From Candidatus Woesearchaeota archaeon (GTDB taxonomy: Archaea > Nanobdellota > Nanobdellia > Woesearchaeales > GW2011-AR9), in the NCBI GenBank assembly GCA_016181265.1, contig JACOZP010000001.1:1-49254 (forward strand): DNA of 49,254 nt, read 5' to 3'. A model generated the notes under the pieces. It had not been told where the DNA came from. It worked only from the letters and a program-made list of their open reading frames with translations, and did no database searches. A program made the translations under genes and the position numbers. Below are positions 38,957-48,862 of the stretch, one piece after another (the stretch's first letter is position 1; each line of letters starts with the position of its first letter).

Positions 38957-39022
38957 TTTTAGAAATACTTTTCTGGTTCTCACCAAACATTTTTTAAATA
39001 AACTGCTTCTTCACAATCGTTA

Positions 39023-40186
39023 ATGTTAACCCCAGCAGCAAAGGCAGAACTGGAAAAGCAGCAGTATCGTATCGTAGGCAGCCATTCGGCTGTGAAGACC
39101 TGCGGCTGGACAAAGAATATGATCAATGGTCAGGGCGGCTGTTACAAATTAAAATTCTACGGCATCATGAGTAATCAATGCATGCAGATGACGACGTCGA
39201 TCAGCTGTGCCAATCGCTGTACATTCTGCTGGCGCGGCTATAAAGCGCCGGTTTCCAAAGACTGGAAATGGGATGTTGACGACCCACAGATGATTTTTGA
39301 AAAGAGCGTCGAGGCACATCATGGTCTTCTCGTTGGTTTTGGCGGTTCGGCAAAAGCGAATAAAGCTGCTTTCAAAAAATCGAAAGAGGTAAAACACGTG
39401 GCTCTTTCGTTAACGGGAGAACCAATTGCCTATCCGCGGATCAATGAATTATTAGATCGCTTCAACAAAGAAGAGATTTCTACATTTTTAGTCACGAACG
39501 CGCAATTTCCTGAACAGATTCGAGACCTGAAGCCCGTGACGCAGTTATATATCAGCCTCGATGCGCCGGAGAAAGAATTGTTGAAAGAAGTGGATGTGCC
39601 GCTCTTCGCTGATTATTGGGAGCGCTTAAACCAGAGTTTAGAATATCTTGCGCAGAAGAAGCAGCGCACCTGCATCCGTCTGACGATTGTTAAAGGAATC
39701 AACGATTCAATGCACCGGAACTATGCAGAAATGATCCGGAAAGGCAATTCCGATTTCATTGAAGTAAAATCGTATATGCATGTTGGTCCGTCGACGCAGC
39801 GTTTGACGCGGGAGAATATGCCATTGCATGAAGAGATCGTGGTGTTCTCCCAGGAACTCGTCAAGCATCTTCCGGATTATGAAATCGTTTCTGAACATAT
39901 CCCCTCTCGTGTCGTGATGTTTGCCAAGAAAAAATTCAAACGAGATGGCGTTTGGCATACTTGGATCGATTTTCCGAAATATGACGAGTTGGTCAATTCA
40001 GGTGCAGAATTTACTGCGGATGACTATTGTCTGAAGACTCCACAAGTCGGATTGAGTGGAAAAGGAACGATTGATCGTATGTCTGAACAAGGTCGTGAGA
40101 AGTTTCTGAAAATGAAAAATACACCGTCGGAAGAAGTGTTTGTTGATGAAAAGACGCAGGAATTGGATTTCTACGGTAAAGAATAG
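39023..40186 (+). CDS. taw1: tRNA 4-demethylwyosine synthase (radical SAM, TYW1/Taw1)
   Basis: SISCANRCTFCWRGYKAPVSKDWKWDVDDP, LSLTGEPIAYPRINELL. Confidence 0.95.
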   Translation: MLTPAAKAELEKQQYRIVGSHSAVKTCGWTKNMINGQGGCYKLKFYGIMSNQCMQMTTSISCANRCTFCWRGYKAPVSKDWKWDVDDPQMIFEKSVEAHHGLLVGFGGSAKANKAAFKKSKEVKHVALSLTGEPIAYPRINELLDRFNKEEISTFLVTNAQFPEQIRDLKPVTQLYISLDAPEKELLKEVDVPLFADYWERLNQSLEYLAQKKQRTCIRLTIVKGINDSMHRNYAEMIRKGNSDFIEVKSYMHVGPSTQRLTRENMPLHEEIVVFSQELVKHLPDYEIVSEHIPSRVVMFAKKKFKRDGVWHTWIDFPKYDELVNSGAEFTADDYCLKTPQVGLSGKGTIDRMSEQGREKFLKMKNTPSEEVFVDEKTQELDFYGKE

Positions 40187-40254
40187 TTCAGAGCGGGTGC
40201 TGACATTGTTTCTCAGCAAAAGTCTTATAAAACAGCTGGCACTTCTTTCTGGAT

Positions 40255-40458
40255 ATGGCATTAACAAAAGAGGAAATGGTAATTGTCAAGGCATTGGTGT
40301 TGAAAGAATTGGCTCATGTCAAGAAGGATGCGCAGGGATTGAACATCGTCAACTCTCCATTTTTGGATAAAGTTGTAGAGGATCCAGCGGATCTTCCGTT
40401 CTTGAAAAGCGAGCTGCTCTATCAACAATTCCTTGATAAATTGCTGAAAAAATTGTAG
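40255..40458 (+). CDS. Small conserved-looking hypothetical protein
   Basis: 67-aa ORF directly upstream of prefoldin alpha. Confidence 0.55.
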   Translation: MALTKEEMVIVKALVLKELAHVKKDAQGLNIVNSPFLDKVVEDPADLPFLKSELLYQQFLDKLLKKL

Positions 40459-40476
40459 GTTTGTTGATTTATTCCG

Positions 40477-40896
40477 ATGAGCGAGACACATTGGCAGGAA
40501 AAGTACATGCAATTCCAGAGATTGCAGCAACAGCTGGAAAAGATCAGTGAGCACGTTGAATTATTACATCAACAGGAGGCCGAGCTGGATATCTCTCAAA
40601 ATGCGATCGAGGAACTGAGCAAGACTCCTTTGCACAATGAAGTTCTCGTACCCATCGCAAATGGTATCTTCTTTAAGGCAGAAGTGAAAGAAAATTCTAC
40701 TTTAATTGTTCATGTTGGTTCTGACACGACGGTTGAGCATACGGTGGAAGATGTATTGGAATTGTTAGAGAAACAGCAGAAAGAAATTAAATCAAGGACA
40801 GCTGAAGCGGAAGCTATTGTAGGACAGATGCAAGATCAGATGTCATTGATCTACAAAGAGATTGCAGAAGCAGAAGGCTCGGAAAGAGACGCGTAG
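40477..40896 (+). CDS. pfdA: Prefoldin alpha subunit
   Basis: Coiled coil flanking VLVPIANGIFFKAEVKENSTLIVHVGSDTTVEHTVEDVLELL. Confidence 0.9.
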   Translation: MSETHWQEKYMQFQRLQQQLEKISEHVELLHQQEAELDISQNAIEELSKTPLHNEVLVPIANGIFFKAEVKENSTLIVHVGSDTTVEHTVEDVLELLEKQQKEIKSRTAEAEAIVGQMQDQMSLIYKEIAEAEGSERDA

Positions 40897-40909
40897 AAAA
40901 AGGGACATC

Positions 40910-42418
40910 ATGTTTGGCAAGCTGAAAGAAAAATTGAAAGGGGCATTATCTGTCTTTTCAAGCAAAGCAGAGGAAGAAGCGGAAGTTAAGCCGATCGAAG
41001 TAGAAGTTTCTGTTGAAGAGAAGAAAAGCGACTTTAAAAAGACGAAGGGACCAAAAGAGAAGAAAGGAAAAGAAACGTTCTCTCAAAAGAAATCTCCTAA
41101 ATCTAAAGTTAATTCTACAGTTAGTTCTACATCGAATGTCAAACCAGAGCCGGAGATCGTCGTTTCTGAAGAGCCGGAAGAATTTGAAGAACCCGAGGAT
41201 GTAGAAGAACCGGAAAAAATACTTGAGAAGAAATTGGAGGAAGAACATCTTGCCCCACTAACAGTTGACAATGAAGAATTAAAAGAAGCAGAGAAAGAGA
41301 AAGCGAAAGAAGAGAAGAAAGGATTCTTTGGACGTTTATTCTCCCGGAAGAAAGAAGAGTCCGAGGAAGGCGAAGTCCCAGTTAAAGAGGAAAAAGTTAA
41401 ACCAGTTATAGAGGAGAGAGAGCAAGAGCGGCCAACGGAAATTCTTCATAAAAAAGAGCCGGTCATTGTCCGCAGCAAACGTGCCGCGGAAGAGGAGAAG
41501 AGACTTGCGGCAAAAGAAGCTGTTTTAGAAGAAGTAGAGAAAAAAGGCTTTTTCGGCAAGATCAAGCAAACATTAACTACGAAGACGATCTCTACGGAGA
41601 AGTTTGAAGAACTATTCTGGGATTTAGAATTGGTCCTATTGGAGAATAATGTTTCTGTTGAAGTCATCAATCGGATGAAAGAAGATCTGATGAAAGAGTT
41701 AGTTGATAAACCTCTGCCGCGTGACGTGATGGCGAAGATTGAAGAAGTCCTAAAACGGACGTTGAAAGATATTCTTTCTTTTGAAAAAGTCGATCTGCTG
41801 GGAAGAATCAAACAGAAAGACAAGAAGCCGTTCGTCATCGCTTTTTTTGGTATCAACGGCGCAGGAAAGACGACATCTATTGCTAAATTGACACATTATC
41901 TGAAGAAGAATAAGATCTCAGTTGTTTTAGCGGCGTGTGACACGTTCCGTGCAGCAGCAATCCAACAGCTGGAAGAGCATGCTGAAAAACTTGGCGTGAA
42001 GATAATTAAGCAGGATTATGGTTCTGATGCGGCAGCTGTCGCATTTGATGCGATCAAGTATGCTGAGAAAAATAAAGTTGATGTTGTTTTGATCGATACG
42101 GCGGGACGGTTGCATTCCAACACCAACCTTATGGCTGAATTAGAGAAGATCATCCGTGTGACGAAACCGGACATGAAATTATTTGTCGGTGAAAGTATTA
42201 CGGGAAATGATTGTATTGAACAAGCACGTCAATTTAATGAATTAGTAGAGATGGACGGCGCAATCTTGACGAAAGCAGATGTTGATGAGAAAGGAGGAGC
42301 ACCACTGTCAATTTCTTATACTATCAAGAAGCCGATTCTGTTCTTGGGTGTCGGACAGGCATATGAAGATTTTGAAGAATTTAATGCAGATGTGATGGTG
42401 AAGAGGTTAGGGTTTTAA
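40910..42418 (+). CDS. ftsY: SRP receptor FtsY
   Basis: Acidic N-terminus; FFGINGAGKTTSIAKLTHYL, AACDTFRAAAIQQL, LIDTAGRLHSNTNLMAEL. Confidence 0.95.
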   Translation: MFGKLKEKLKGALSVFSSKAEEEAEVKPIEVEVSVEEKKSDFKKTKGPKEKKGKETFSQKKSPKSKVNSTVSSTSNVKPEPEIVVSEEPEEFEEPEDVEEPEKILEKKLEEEHLAPLTVDNEELKEAEKEKAKEEKKGFFGRLFSRKKEESEEGEVPVKEEKVKPVIEEREQERPTEILHKKEPVIVRSKRAAEEEKRLAAKEAVLEEVEKKGFFGKIKQTLTTKTISTEKFEELFWDLELVLLENNVSVEVINRMKEDLMKELVDKPLPRDVMAKIEEVLKRTLKDILSFEKVDLLGRIKQKDKKPFVIAFFGINGAGKTTSIAKLTHYLKKNKISVVLAACDTFRAAAIQQLEEHAEKLGVKIIKQDYGSDAAAVAFDAIKYAEKNKVDVVLIDTAGRLHSNTNLMAELEKIIRVTKPDMKLFVGESITGNDCIEQARQFNELVEMDGAILTKADVDEKGGAPLSISYTIKKPILFLGVGQAYEDFEEFNADVMVKRLGF

Positions 42419-42807
42419 GATCTCTTTAGAACAGTTGTTTCACCATCAAATTCGACATACATTCTCTGTTGTTCCATGCGCTGGCCTAATTCATCGGCAT
42501 AGGCGAGGAGTGCTTCACGGAATGTGTCTCGAGGTATCTCTTTATATCTTGGACTCCAAGAGAATTCTAGTTGATATATCTGTTCTCGATAATCACTATC
42601 TGCGGATCTACCAATGAGTGTTCCTTCTTTAATTATGCAGGGTAGGGTCATTGCTCCACTTTCGCTTCGTTCTCGGTTTATTTCATTGAGGACAGAGATC
42701 GTCTCTTCTAGATCAAATTCTCTTCCGTCCTCATAGCCAACTCGAGCACCACAGGTAATAATTCCTTTTAGAGTCGCTCCTCTTGCTTCTCGTTGATAGA
42801 ATCTCAT
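42415..42807 (-). CDS. Hypothetical protein
   Basis: 130-aa ORF. Confidence 0.5.
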   Translation of the reverse strand: MRFYQREARGATLKGIITCGARVGYEDGREFDLEETISVLNEINRERSESGAMTLPCIIKEGTLIGRSADSDYREQIYQLEFSWSPRYKEIPRDTFREALLAYADELGQRMEQQRMYVEFDGETTVLKRS

Positions 42808-42852
42808 TTTGATTTCGGTTTATTTACTTTTATTTATATATTTGCTCTTTCA

Positions 42853-43067
42853 GTACGTATTTAGTTGGCCGTTCATCTCGCGGAAAATAGGCGGTTAATA
42901 ATCTCTACAACCAGAAAGATAAGAAAGAATTATTTTCCGTTCCCTTTCTTTTCTGCTTCGCAACAAGAAAATTGAAAACTATCAATTTTCTGTACTGAAA
43001 TGAAATCCTCGTTTCATTTCATGAACCTTAGCGAGATGAACCTTTTGGCCAATAACTAAATACGTAC
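42853..43067. repeat. Dispersed structured element, copy 2
   Basis: Perfect 14-bp termini GTACGTATTTAGTT / AACTAAATACGTAC; same internal stems as copy 1; GTTCATCTCGC / GCGAGATGAAC compensates relative to copy 1. Confidence 0.87.
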
Positions 43068-43114
43068 CACCTTCATATCCATAACTTTAAGAATACAGAT
43101 TCATTTCTGACCCT

Positions 43115-43546
43115 ATGCGTATCCACGAGCTCGGTCACGTTGTCTTCTACGTCACTAATCTCCAGAAATCTGTTCATTTTTACAAGACTATCCTTGGCTT
43201 CCCTGAGATTGCAAAGGCTCCAGGAATGGCTGTCTTTTCTACGGGAAGAACACACCATGAGCTGTTGTTAATAGAGATTGGCGGGAAATTACCGCTGAAG
43301 AAACAACCGACTCCTGGACTATATCACTTCGGCTTGAAGATTGGCAATTCTCGCAAAGAATTAGAGGATGCAATACGAGAATTAGAATTAGCTAAAGTGA
43401 CAATTGTCGGCACTGCGGATCATACTGTTACGCTGAGCGTTTATATTCTCGACCCTGATAATAATGAGGTGGAACTGTATGTTGATGTTTCCGATCGGTG
43501 GAGGAGAGAGCCGAAGATGATTCTGAGCCAGCCAAGACCATTGTAG
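43115..43546 (+). CDS. VOC-family (glyoxalase-like) protein
   Basis: LGHVVFYVTNLQKSVHFYKTILGF...DPDNNEVELYVD. Confidence 0.9.
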   Translation: MRIHELGHVVFYVTNLQKSVHFYKTILGFPEIAKAPGMAVFSTGRTHHELLLIEIGGKLPLKKQPTPGLYHFGLKIGNSRKELEDAIRELELAKVTIVGTADHTVTLSVYILDPDNNEVELYVDVSDRWRREPKMILSQPRPL

Positions 43547-43592
43547 TTCTTTCCCATAACTTTTTTAAACATCCGTTCTTCAGAAGCAGAGC

Positions 43593-44876
43593 ATGACTTC
43601 ATTTACCATCTTGACAACTGGCTGTGCTCATAATTTTTCTGACTCAGAGCAGATGGCGGGCTTATTAAAAGAAGCAAGGTTTGAATTGGTTAATGATGTT
43701 GATTCTGCTGATATTGTCATCTTTAACACTTGCACGGTCAAGGGCCCTTCTGAATCGGCTTTCTTTACGAATCTGGAGAAAATTAAGACGCAATATCCTC
43801 ACAAGACAATCATCATCACTGGCTGTATTCCGCAGGCAGATCCTTTAAATCCTAAATTGAAAAATTATTGTCTTCTTGGGACGAGACAGATTCATAAGGT
43901 CGTGCAAGTTGTGGAAGAGGCATTGCATGATAATGTTGTTCGTCTGTTAGAGACTGGGGAGATGCCGCCGTTAAATTTACCGAGGGTACGAAGAAATCCC
44001 GTTGTTGGTGTTGTTCCGATTAATTTGGGTTGTTTAGGAGCGTGCACGTTCTGTAAGACAAAATCTGCGAGATTTACGCTGCAATCGTATCCCCTTGCCG
44101 AGATCAAACGAGAAGTGGAGCATGCGTTGAAAGATGGTGTACGTGAGATCTGGCTAACATCTCAAGATACTTTTTGTTATGGTTTTGATATCGGTACGGA
44201 TATCGTTGCTTTATTGAAGGAATTGGTTGCGATTCCAGGCAATTTTATGATCCGTGTTGGCATGGGCAATCCGGATCATCTTCCTAAGATCAAGGAAGGG
44301 CTGGTTGAAGTCTATAAACATCCGAAGATCTTCAAGTTTTTACATCTGCCATTGCAAGCAGGAGATAATACGACCTTAAAAGAGATGAAAAGAAGATATA
44401 CCGCTGAAGAATTTATCTCTGCGGTGTGTGATTTTAAAGAGGCTGTTCCAGAGATCACCATCATGACTGATATCATTGTTGGTTATCCGACAGAGACGGA
44501 TGAGCAATACCAAAGGACGATCAGTGCTATCCGTAAGACGATGCCAGATTGTGTTAATATCTCCCGCTTCTGGCCGAGACCTGGAACAAAAGCAGCGAAG
44601 CTGGAGTTACTGTCTGGGGATGTTGTCAATCATCGTTCGAAGACGTTGACAGATATATTTCATAATATTTCTAAGATGCAGAATGAACGTTGGCAAGGCT
44701 GGATTGGAGAGATTATTATTGATGAGCAGGGGACGCAAGAAAAGCAATGGATCGGCCGTAATTTCGCATACAAGCCGGTGATTGTGGAAGGAAATTACAA
44801 GTTAGGAGATGTCTTGCAGGTTAAAATTGTGAAGACGACGACGTTTGATCTGCGAGGGGAACGCCTCGACGGATGA
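43593..44876 (+). CDS. Radical SAM tRNA methylthiotransferase (MiaB/CDKAL1-like)
   Basis: TGCAHNFSDSEQMAG, NTCTVKGPSESA, INLGCLGACTFCKTK cluster, GYPTETDEQ. Confidence 0.92.
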   Translation: MTSFTILTTGCAHNFSDSEQMAGLLKEARFELVNDVDSADIVIFNTCTVKGPSESAFFTNLEKIKTQYPHKTIIITGCIPQADPLNPKLKNYCLLGTRQIHKVVQVVEEALHDNVVRLLETGEMPPLNLPRVRRNPVVGVVPINLGCLGACTFCKTKSARFTLQSYPLAEIKREVEHALKDGVREIWLTSQDTFCYGFDIGTDIVALLKELVAIPGNFMIRVGMGNPDHLPKIKEGLVEVYKHPKIFKFLHLPLQAGDNTTLKEMKRRYTAEEFISAVCDFKEAVPEITIMTDIIVGYPTETDEQYQRTISAIRKTMPDCVNISRFWPRPGTKAAKLELLSGDVVNHRSKTLTDIFHNISKMQNERWQGWIGEIIIDEQGTQEKQWIGRNFAYKPVIVEGNYKLGDVLQVKIVKTTTFDLRGERLDG

Positions 44877-45309
44877 ACGCTTTCTTTCCTTTCCTGATAG
44901 TGCAATATGAAGGAAGACCAAGGTCGTTTTTCACAGTCTTGAGTACCACTTCTGTGCTTTGTTGGAGTCCTGCGTCTGGCAGGAGATTCTCCCGAAGCTG
45001 TTCTAAAACAACTTTTTCAACTCTTCCATCACAACGATGATCATAGATTAATAGGTTGCCGACGGGGAGAACGTCTAAGCCGTAGTCGTTATAGGTTTGA
45101 GCTCGTAGAAATTGATAAGAAAAAGGTGTTTGACTGGTGATCTCAAAGCCCGGTTCATAATATTTTCCGGCTTCGTCTTCGCTGTCTTCTTGTCGGTACT
45201 GTGTTATTGTTTCTACGTTGATCTTTCCTTCAGTAGGAAGTGAACAACGAGTTGTATACAATGCGAGAAGAAGCCCAAAGTTGGCTGCTGCGTATGTTAT
45301 GGCTTTCAT
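44821..45309 (-). CDS. Hypothetical secreted protein
   Basis: 162-aa ORF with N-terminal hydrophobic segment; convergent overlap with the preceding gene. Confidence 0.5.
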   Translation of the reverse strand: MKAITYAAANFGLLLALYTTRCSLPTEGKINVETITQYRQEDSEDEAGKYYEPGFEITSQTPFSYQFLRAQTYNDYGLDVLPVGNLLIYDHRCDGRVEKVVLEQLRENLLPDAGLQQSTEVVLKTVKNDLGLPSYCTIRKGKKAFIRRGVPLADQTSSSSQF

Positions 45310-45338
45310 TTCCTTATTCCCGTCTGGATCTAATACCC

Positions 45339-45353
45339 CGCAGCTCTGCTGCG
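45339..45353. repeat. REP-like short palindrome
   Basis: CGCAGC-TCT-GCTGCG flanked by CCC/GGG. Confidence 0.5.
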
Positions 45354-45363
45354 ATTGGGAGTT

Positions 45364-45771
45364 TCATTGGCTCATTTTGCCGTAGACGTAGCCCGCTACA
45401 TAGCCGAGCATGGCTTCAACTTGATAGCGTAAACCGACTTTAGCGCAACGTTTTCCAATGTTTTCGAGAGAATGATATCGTTGCCATTCGTCTTCTGTTT
45501 CTGGAAGCTGCTGGTCCGGTTCGTGGTAATTGACGAACGTTGCGAGCGTGTTATTCCTCGTCGTGCCTATCCCGGCGCGAACTGCTGCGATGATACTTGT
45601 TGAGGAAAGACCAATTCCTACTTCAGTGGCGCTGAGGGGAACATCATACGCCAAACCCATCCCTAACATGAATCCGTTGCTAAAAGAGACAGCGCCGTAA
45701 GGTAATTTGGCTACTCCAAGATCTATCTTGATCGAGGGCAATCTTTTGATTCGTTGTACGAGATTCTTCAT
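45364..45771 (-). CDS. Hypothetical protein
   Basis: 135-aa ORF. Confidence 0.5.
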   Translation of the reverse strand: MKNLVQRIKRLPSIKIDLGVAKLPYGAVSFSNGFMLGMGLAYDVPLSATEVGIGLSSTSIIAAVRAGIGTTRNNTLATFVNYHEPDQQLPETEDEWQRYHSLENIGKRCAKVGLRYQVEAMLGYVAGYVYGKMSQ

Positions 45772-45874
45772 GATCTCTTGAAATGGTCGATTCTATAAAA
45801 ATCTTCACTGAATTTTGTTTGTGTTTAGTTTGGTTGCGAAAACATTAAAAACTTCTCTTTGTATCATTCAGCAA

Positions 45875-47635
45875 ATGAATCCTAAACAGCTCCGAGATCT
45901 GTATTTTCGCTTCTTCCAGAGCAAAGGTCATGCTCTTATCCTTTCAGCTTCATTAATTCCCACAAATGATGCGTCCGTCTTATTTAATACGGCAGGGATG
46001 CAGCCGCTTGTACCTTATCTTCTTGGAGAAAAACATCCTTCTGGTAAGAGATTAGTTAATATTCAAAAATGTCTGCGCACGGGTGACTTTGATAATATTG
46101 GAGATAATACACATCATACGTTTTTTCAGATGTTGGGGAATTGGTCTTTGGGTGATTATTTCAAGAAGGAAGCAATTGCTTGGAGTTTTGAATTTCTCAC
46201 AAGCAAAGAGTGGTTGAATATCCCTCTTGCAAAATTAGCGTTTACTGTCTATGAAGGCGATGCGAAAGTTCCTCGTGATACAGAAGCAGCGGAATTATGG
46301 AAGAAGTTAGGTGTTCCTACAGAACGGATTGCTTCTTTAGGAAAAGATAATTTTTGGTCTGCTGGCGAAACAGGTCCTTGCGGTCCGAGTTCGGAAATGT
46401 TTTATTGGACGGGTGATAGTGCTGCTCCAAAGAAGTTTGATCCGGGCGATAATCGCTGGGTAGAGATCTGGAATGACGTGTTCATGACGTATAATAAAGA
46501 TAAGGATGGAGCGATCGCGCCGCTCGCCCAAAAGAACGTCGATACGGGGATGGGATTTGAACGAGCACTTGCTGTTCTTTCTGGTAAGAAGAGTGCCTAC
46601 GAGACTGAATTATTTTCACGAAGTATCAAGAAGATTGAGGAAGTAAGTGGTGTTGCGTATGCAGAAAAAACGCGAGAGATGCGCATCGTTGCTGACCACT
46701 TACGTTCTGCTGTGTTTGTTTTAGGTGATGATAATGCTGTTGTCCCCTCGAATGTTGATCGAGGCTATGTATTGCGCCGACTGATCCGTCGGGCGATACG
46801 TTATGGTAAATTAATTGGCATCACCACGCCATTTACGTCTACCGTTGCTGAAATGATTATTGCTGATTATGGTAATTACTATACAGAGTTGAAAAAAAAT
46901 CGAGAACTGATACTCTCTGAATTGGAGAAAGAAGAGGAGAAATTTAACAAGACTTTGGAAACTGGTTTGAAGGAATTCCATAAGATGGCCGCTCTCTCTG
47001 ATCTGATCTCAGGAAAAGATGCTTTCCTTTTATTTCAAAGTTATGGCTTCCCATTAGAGATGACACAAGAATTAGCGATGGAGCAGGGCATTTCTGTTGA
47101 TGAAGCGGAATTCAAACAAGAGTTTGAGAAACATCAGGAATTGTCTAGAACTGCGTCAGCAGGCATGTTTAAAGGTGGTTTGAGTGAACATTCGCCACAG
47201 ACAACACGATTACACACGGCGACACACTTGCTTAATGAGGCGTTGCGTCGAGTGATTTCTAAAGATATCCATCAGCGAGGAAGTAATATTACTGCTGAAC
47301 GTTTACGTTTTGATTTTAATTTTGATCGGAAATTAACGTCGGAAGAAGTAAAGAGAGTAGAGATGGAAGTGAATCGGGTGATCAGTCTTGCTCTTCCCGT
47401 GCGTCGAGAGGAAATGAGCATCCAAGAAGCGAAATTGTTGGGTGCGCAAATGGAATTCGGCGTGAAGTATCCTGATCGCGTCTCTGTCTATTTCGTCGGT
47501 GATTATTCTAAGGAATTCTGCGGCGGGCCACACGTTTCTAATACGGCGGAGATTGGCTCGTTTACAATTACAAAAGAAGAAGCCTGTGCGGCGGGTGTAC
47601 GGCGGATCAAAGCAACGGTAGAAAAGAAAAAGTGA
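45875..47635 (+). CDS. alaS: Alanyl-tRNA synthetase, short form without C-terminal DHHA1/C-Ala region
   Basis: SASLIPTNDASVLFNTAGMQPL...GDFDNIGDNTHHTFFQMLGNWSLGDYFKKEA; THTATHLLNEALR and CGGPHVSNTAEIGSF editing motifs; ORF ends soon after. Confidence 0.93.
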   Translation: MNPKQLRDLYFRFFQSKGHALILSASLIPTNDASVLFNTAGMQPLVPYLLGEKHPSGKRLVNIQKCLRTGDFDNIGDNTHHTFFQMLGNWSLGDYFKKEAIAWSFEFLTSKEWLNIPLAKLAFTVYEGDAKVPRDTEAAELWKKLGVPTERIASLGKDNFWSAGETGPCGPSSEMFYWTGDSAAPKKFDPGDNRWVEIWNDVFMTYNKDKDGAIAPLAQKNVDTGMGFERALAVLSGKKSAYETELFSRSIKKIEEVSGVAYAEKTREMRIVADHLRSAVFVLGDDNAVVPSNVDRGYVLRRLIRRAIRYGKLIGITTPFTSTVAEMIIADYGNYYTELKKNRELILSELEKEEEKFNKTLETGLKEFHKMAALSDLISGKDAFLLFQSYGFPLEMTQELAMEQGISVDEAEFKQEFEKHQELSRTASAGMFKGGLSEHSPQTTRLHTATHLLNEALRRVISKDIHQRGSNITAERLRFDFNFDRKLTSEEVKRVEMEVNRVISLALPVRREEMSIQEAKLLGAQMEFGVKYPDRVSVYFVGDYSKEFCGGPHVSNTAEIGSFTITKEEACAAGVRRIKATVEKKK

Positions 47636-47641
47636 AGTGTT

Positions 47642-47929
47642 ATGTTCTCATTTTTTTCTGATTATAGAAGTCGTGAGAAGGTTATGTGGAATGGCTTTCT
47701 TTATGACCATCTCCGCACGATGGGAGAATATCGAAGATTGATTCTTGCTTTTCGTGAGGGAGGAGTTCAATTACCGGGTGTTGAACGATTAATTCATCAG
47801 TATCTTTCTGAGACGATCCCGGGAGTTCTCGAGGAAGCGCGGACGAAAGCAGATGTTGGATTAGTCCTTACTGTGGAACGGTGTCTGCAAAAAATGTATA
47901 AAGAAATATATCCTCTGCGGGTCAGCTAG
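47642..47929 (+). CDS. Hypothetical protein
   Basis: 95-aa ORF just downstream of alaS. Confidence 0.5.
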   Translation: MFSFFSDYRSREKVMWNGFLYDHLRTMGEYRRLILAFREGGVQLPGVERLIHQYLSETIPGVLEEARTKADVGLVLTVERCLQKMYKEIYPLRVS

Positions 47930-47972
47930 AGGCGGGGTAATTTTTAAGTATCTGTGTTGTTTTTATCTCGTC

Positions 47973-48092
47973 ATGCCACTTCTATGTGAGATCTGCCGGA
48001 AAGAAATGGATTTGATCAAACAGAAATATGTTTGTCCTCATTGTCATCACATCAATCCCTGCTGTGAACAAGACAAATGTTTTAATGATTAG
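47973..48092 (+). CDS. 39-aa Cys-rich zinc-ribbon-like microprotein, not in the supplied ORF track
   Basis: MPLLCEICRKEMDLIKQKYVCPHCHHINPCCEQDKCFND; CxxC pairs. Confidence 0.5.
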   Translation: MPLLCEICRKEMDLIKQKYVCPHCHHINPCCEQDKCFND

Positions 48093-48735
48093 CTTTCTCT
48101 CTTTTCTGCAAAATATCAATCAGAGCGTCAGGAAGCGGTCTGCTAAAGACTGCCCGATGGACGAAACGATATGGTGAGTCTACGGAACAAAGGATAGATC
48201 GGTCAAATGTGAAAGGATACTCGACAGTTACTTCTCTTCCTGTATCTAATTGTTTTTCCGTATACGTTACTACCTTTGCACCCAGTTCTTCTACGTTTGA
48301 ATGGATCACTGCTCGCCTTGGGTCCAAAGGATAGATTGACAAGCCTTCATAAGTCGGGAACTGGCCTGGTTGATATACTCGTTCTCTTACTCCCTCCAGA
48401 CGCCATGTTTGCCAAGCCACTTGATCTTGGGTTTTTAACAGTCTTACTTCATTGTAACAGGGCACGAGTTCTCCATGTCGTAGATGAGTGTGTATTGTGG
48501 TGAGTGTCGTCTCTGGTTCGGGAGCGATAGTCTGATCTAAGTCTAGAGCTGCTTCTATCATCCAGCGCTCTCCGAAAATGAATCCACTTTCAAAGAGAAC
48601 GCGCGTCATACTGTCTTTAACTTCTCCGAAAGAGGGGTCACGACGCAAAAGATTATAGAGATTGTCGTTGCCGTAATAAAGAGCTAATGTTTGATTCAGT
48701 GATTCAGTAAGATTCGTCCCTTCGTTGTGATCCAT
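48082..48735 (-). CDS. Hypothetical protein
   Basis: ORF from MDHNEGTN; the longer 48888 start would overlap the tRNA 3' end. Confidence 0.55.
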   Translation of the reverse strand: MDHNEGTNLTESLNQTLALYYGNDNLYNLLRRDPSFGEVKDSMTRVLFESGFIFGERWMIEAALDLDQTIAPEPETTLTTIHTHLRHGELVPCYNEVRLLKTQDQVAWQTWRLEGVRERVYQPGQFPTYEGLSIYPLDPRRAVIHSNVEELGAKVVTYTEKQLDTGREVTVEYPFTFDRSILCSVDSPYRFVHRAVFSRPLPDALIDILQKREKANH

Positions 48736-48862
48736 AAATCTTTTTTTTTGTTTGCTGTTCTTAAAACTTTGCTTTAAAAAATGATAAAATAGTAAAACCA
48801 GTAAAATGATACGGAGCGGATAAGCCAAGGCAAATGCCTTGTTACCCGCACCGCAGAGTTGA

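Noticed and set aside
41013-41204. K/R-rich plus-strand ORF inside ftsY
   Set aside because: Out-of-frame reading of the acidic K/E region; no RBS or independent support.
40958-41271. Antisense ORFs rich in F/R/S across the ftsY N-terminus
   Set aside because: They are shadow ORFs of the low-complexity K/E-rich FtsY N-terminal region.
42841-43080. Clear target-site duplication around element copy 2
   Set aside because: Flanks (TTTGCTCTTTCA and CACCTTCATATC) share only a weak CTTCA-like match, so I do not claim a duplication there.
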